From assembly GCA_002308475.1 (NCBI GenBank), contig DBVL01000047.1:536-7824 (forward strand): 7,289 nt of DNA, given 5' to 3'. This document shows, in pieces, positions 5,877-7,289 of the stretch; position 1 is the first letter of the stretch, and every line of letters starts with the position of its first letter. Under the pieces are notes generated by a model. The model did not search any database. It saw only the letters and a program-made list of their open reading frames with translations, and was not told the origin of the DNA. This stretch comes from Spirochaetales bacterium UBA1265. GTDB lineage: Bacteria; Spirochaetota; Spirochaetia; Sphaerochaetales; Sphaerochaetaceae. The position numbers and the translations under genes were made by a program.

Positions 5877-7289
5877 TAGCCTTTTCTCTCTCAAAATCCT
5901 TACATCTCTGCTCGTCATTCTGGCATTCTTTCGGCAATCTGAAGTTTTCCTTGCCGTATTTCAGATAGTAGCCATAGCGACCGACCATGATTGAAAGGTT
6001 TTTCCCCTCATGCTCCCCAAAGTCTTTGACAACCTTGGATTCAGTAGTCTTTGCACCTGCCTTCGGTGTGGCAAAGAGGATACGGGCTTTTTCTTCATCC
6101 ATGGCAAAAAGCTCATCATAGCTTTTGAGGTTCCTGTAATCAGTACCGGCATTTACAAACGGTCCGTAGCGACCTATGTTTGCAGTAATCTCATGACCAT
6201 CCTCAGTCTTGCCCAAAGAACGGGGAAGAGTGAAGAACTCAAGAATTCTGGAAGCCGGAACTTCTGCTTTGAGCAGGTTTGATGGGATTTTGAAGCGCTT
6301 CACATCAGAGGTTTCAGACAAATCTCCAATCTGCCAGTAGTCTCCGAATCGGCCTGTGCATCTGTAGACGTTCTGACCGTCTTCTGTTGTGGCAACAACC
6401 GGATTTGTCTGCTTCTCATTTTCCTCAGAGAAAAGATCATCAATCATCTGGTCTGTTACATTCTGAGGAATCCAGGTTCTTGGAACGCTCTTGTTCTTGC
6501 CTTCTGCGTTCTGCACATAGGGACCGAACTGACCTATCAGAATGCTGTGGCCGGAGCTGAGCTGAGGAAGTTTTATCTCCTTTACTTCCTTCGGAATAAT
6601 GGTCTCTCGGGCTTTCTTGACCTGCTCTTCAAGTCCCTGGGGTCCGTCGTAGAACTTCTTCAGGTAGTCAAGCTCGGTCAGCTTACCTTCCGCTATATGG
6701 TCAAGTTCGCTTTCCATCTCACTTGTGAAGTTGTACTGGATGTACTGATCAAAATGTTCAAGAACCTGAATGACGGCAAAACCTGTGAAGGTTGGAATGA
6801 GAGCATGGTCAGAAACAGTTACGTAGTTCTTATCAATAATATGCTCAATGATTGTGGCGTATGTTGATGGTCTTCCTATCCCTAGAACCTCAAGTTCCTT
6901 GACAAGGGAGGCTTCAGTGAATCTGCCCCGTGGCATGGTCTCGTGTTTTGAACCGTTAAGGGAGGAAACGTTGAGAACAGTTCCCTTCTCAAGAGATGGG
7001 AGAGTCAGTTCCTTGCCGTTCACAGAGTCTTCATCTTCTATGTAGAGCTTTCTGAAGCCCTGATACTCGTATCTGGAAGCAGTAGCCTTTAAGGTTGCCT
7101 TTCCATCTGTTGTGCGGACATCTGCAGAAGCGGTTATCTTCTTTGCATCTTTCATCTGGCTTGCAAGAGTTCTCTTGTAGATGAGGGTGTAGAGAGAAAG
7201 ATCCCTTCCGCTCAAGCCTGTATCTTCCGGAGCTGTGAAAACTTCTCCTGCCGGCCTGATGGCTTCATGGGCTTCTTGTGAAAGGTTGC
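5857..7289 (-). CDS. topA: DNA topoisomerase I (type IA), C-terminal 476 residues
   Basis: The gene enters at the window edge on the minus strand and ends at TAA 5859-5857. The visible part starts NLSQEAHEAIRPAGEVF (the conserved QEAHEAIRP of type IA enzymes) and continues with LSLYTLIYKRTLASQM. It then has RFTEASLVKELEVLGIGRPSTYATIIEHI at residues 122-150, a hallmark of bacterial TopA, and MESELDHIAEGKL. The enzyme relaxes negatively supercoiled DNA through a transient 5'-phosphotyrosine link; the Toprim domain and probably the active-site Tyr lie outside the window. The C-terminal tail has at least four Toprim-C-type repeats: GQFGPYV (252-258), GRFGDYW (312-318), IGRYGPFV (371-378) and VGRYGYYLKYG (435-445). 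It has no Cys4 zinc fingers, unlike E. coli TopA. It ends 18 bp before the tRNA gene. Confidence 0.96.
   Translation of the reverse strand, partial: NLSQEAHEAIRPAGEVFTAPEDTGLSGRDLSLYTLIYKRTLASQMKDAKKITASADVRTTDGKATLKATASRYEYQGFRKLYIEDEDSVNGKELTLPSLEKGTVLNVSSLNGSKHETMPRGRFTEASLVKELEVLGIGRPSTYATIIEHIIDKNYVTVSDHALIPTFTGFAVIQVLEHFDQYIQYNFTSEMESELDHIAEGKLTELDYLKKFYDGPQGLEEQVKKARETIIPKEVKEIKLPQLSSGHSILIGQFGPYVQNAEGKNKSVPRTWIPQNVTDQMIDDLFSEENEKQTNPVVATTEDGQNVYRCTGRFGDYWQIGDLSETSDVKRFKIPSNLLKAEVPASRILEFFTLPRSLGKTEDGHEITANIGRYGPFVNAGTDYRNLKSYDELFAMDEEKARILFATPKAGAKTTESKVVKDFGEHEGKNLSIMVGRYGYYLKYGKENFRLPKECQNDEQRCKDFEREKAIELLTK

Noticed and set aside
6010..7045. Plus-strand open frames opposite topA
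   Set aside because: They are antisense shadows of the well-conserved TopA reading frame.

Overview
The window is an ordinary-looking bacterial chromosome segment of moderate GC. The housekeeping genes are ychF, rlmN, a tRNA-Arg and topA. Between them sits an accessory block with clear signs of rearrangement. The mix of genes (RlmN ending in RISRGRGIKGACGQLAG, a TopA tail made of GxFGPYV-type repeats, a YfcC-family permease, a large acyltransferase fusion and a PD-(D/E)XK-like protein) makes me think of a spirochaete close to Treponema. That is an impression from the proteins, not a proof.

Layout. Positions 1-104 (minus) are the first 34 codons of ychF, with a good promoter and ribosome binding site. 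Positions 181-1203 (plus) are a complete rlmN. Convergent to it, ending 10 bp away, is a two-gene minus-strand operon. It comprises a VTT/DedA-like + PlsC acyltransferase + zinc-ribbon fusion (2635-4506) followed, with an ATGA stop/start overlap, by a YfcC-family permease (1214-2638). Upstream of the operon lies the 3' end of an unidentified minus-strand gene (4528-4671). It is cut off exactly where a second, orphan copy of the last 22 codons of rlmN begins (4671-4736, plus). Then come a PD-(D/E)XK-like orphan gene (4787-5581, plus), a 79-81 bp nested palindrome (5612-5692), a terminator, tRNA-Arg(CCU) (5765-5838, minus) and the 3' two thirds or so of topA (5857-7289, minus, running off the window).

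Main observation. The complete rlmN and the orphan rlmN tail share a 21-bp perfect direct repeat (1134-1154 and 4670-4690). Beyond it they differ at 10 nucleotide positions over the shared codons without changing one amino acid until the last two residues. This is what is expected if a roughly 3.5-kb segment (permease, acyltransferase fusion, truncated gene) entered the 3' end of rlmN, restored the gene with its own 3' end and displaced the resident end to the far side. No integrase is visible in the segment, so the mechanism is open: a degenerate or trans-mobilised integrative element, or recombination between diverged relatives.

How the genes work together. ychF, rlmN, tRNA-Arg and topA serve translation and DNA topology and are not obviously co-regulated. 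The minus-strand operon is membrane-centred: a lipid-handling membrane domain fused to a glycerolipid acyltransferase, translationally coupled to a transporter. The substrates of both are unknown.
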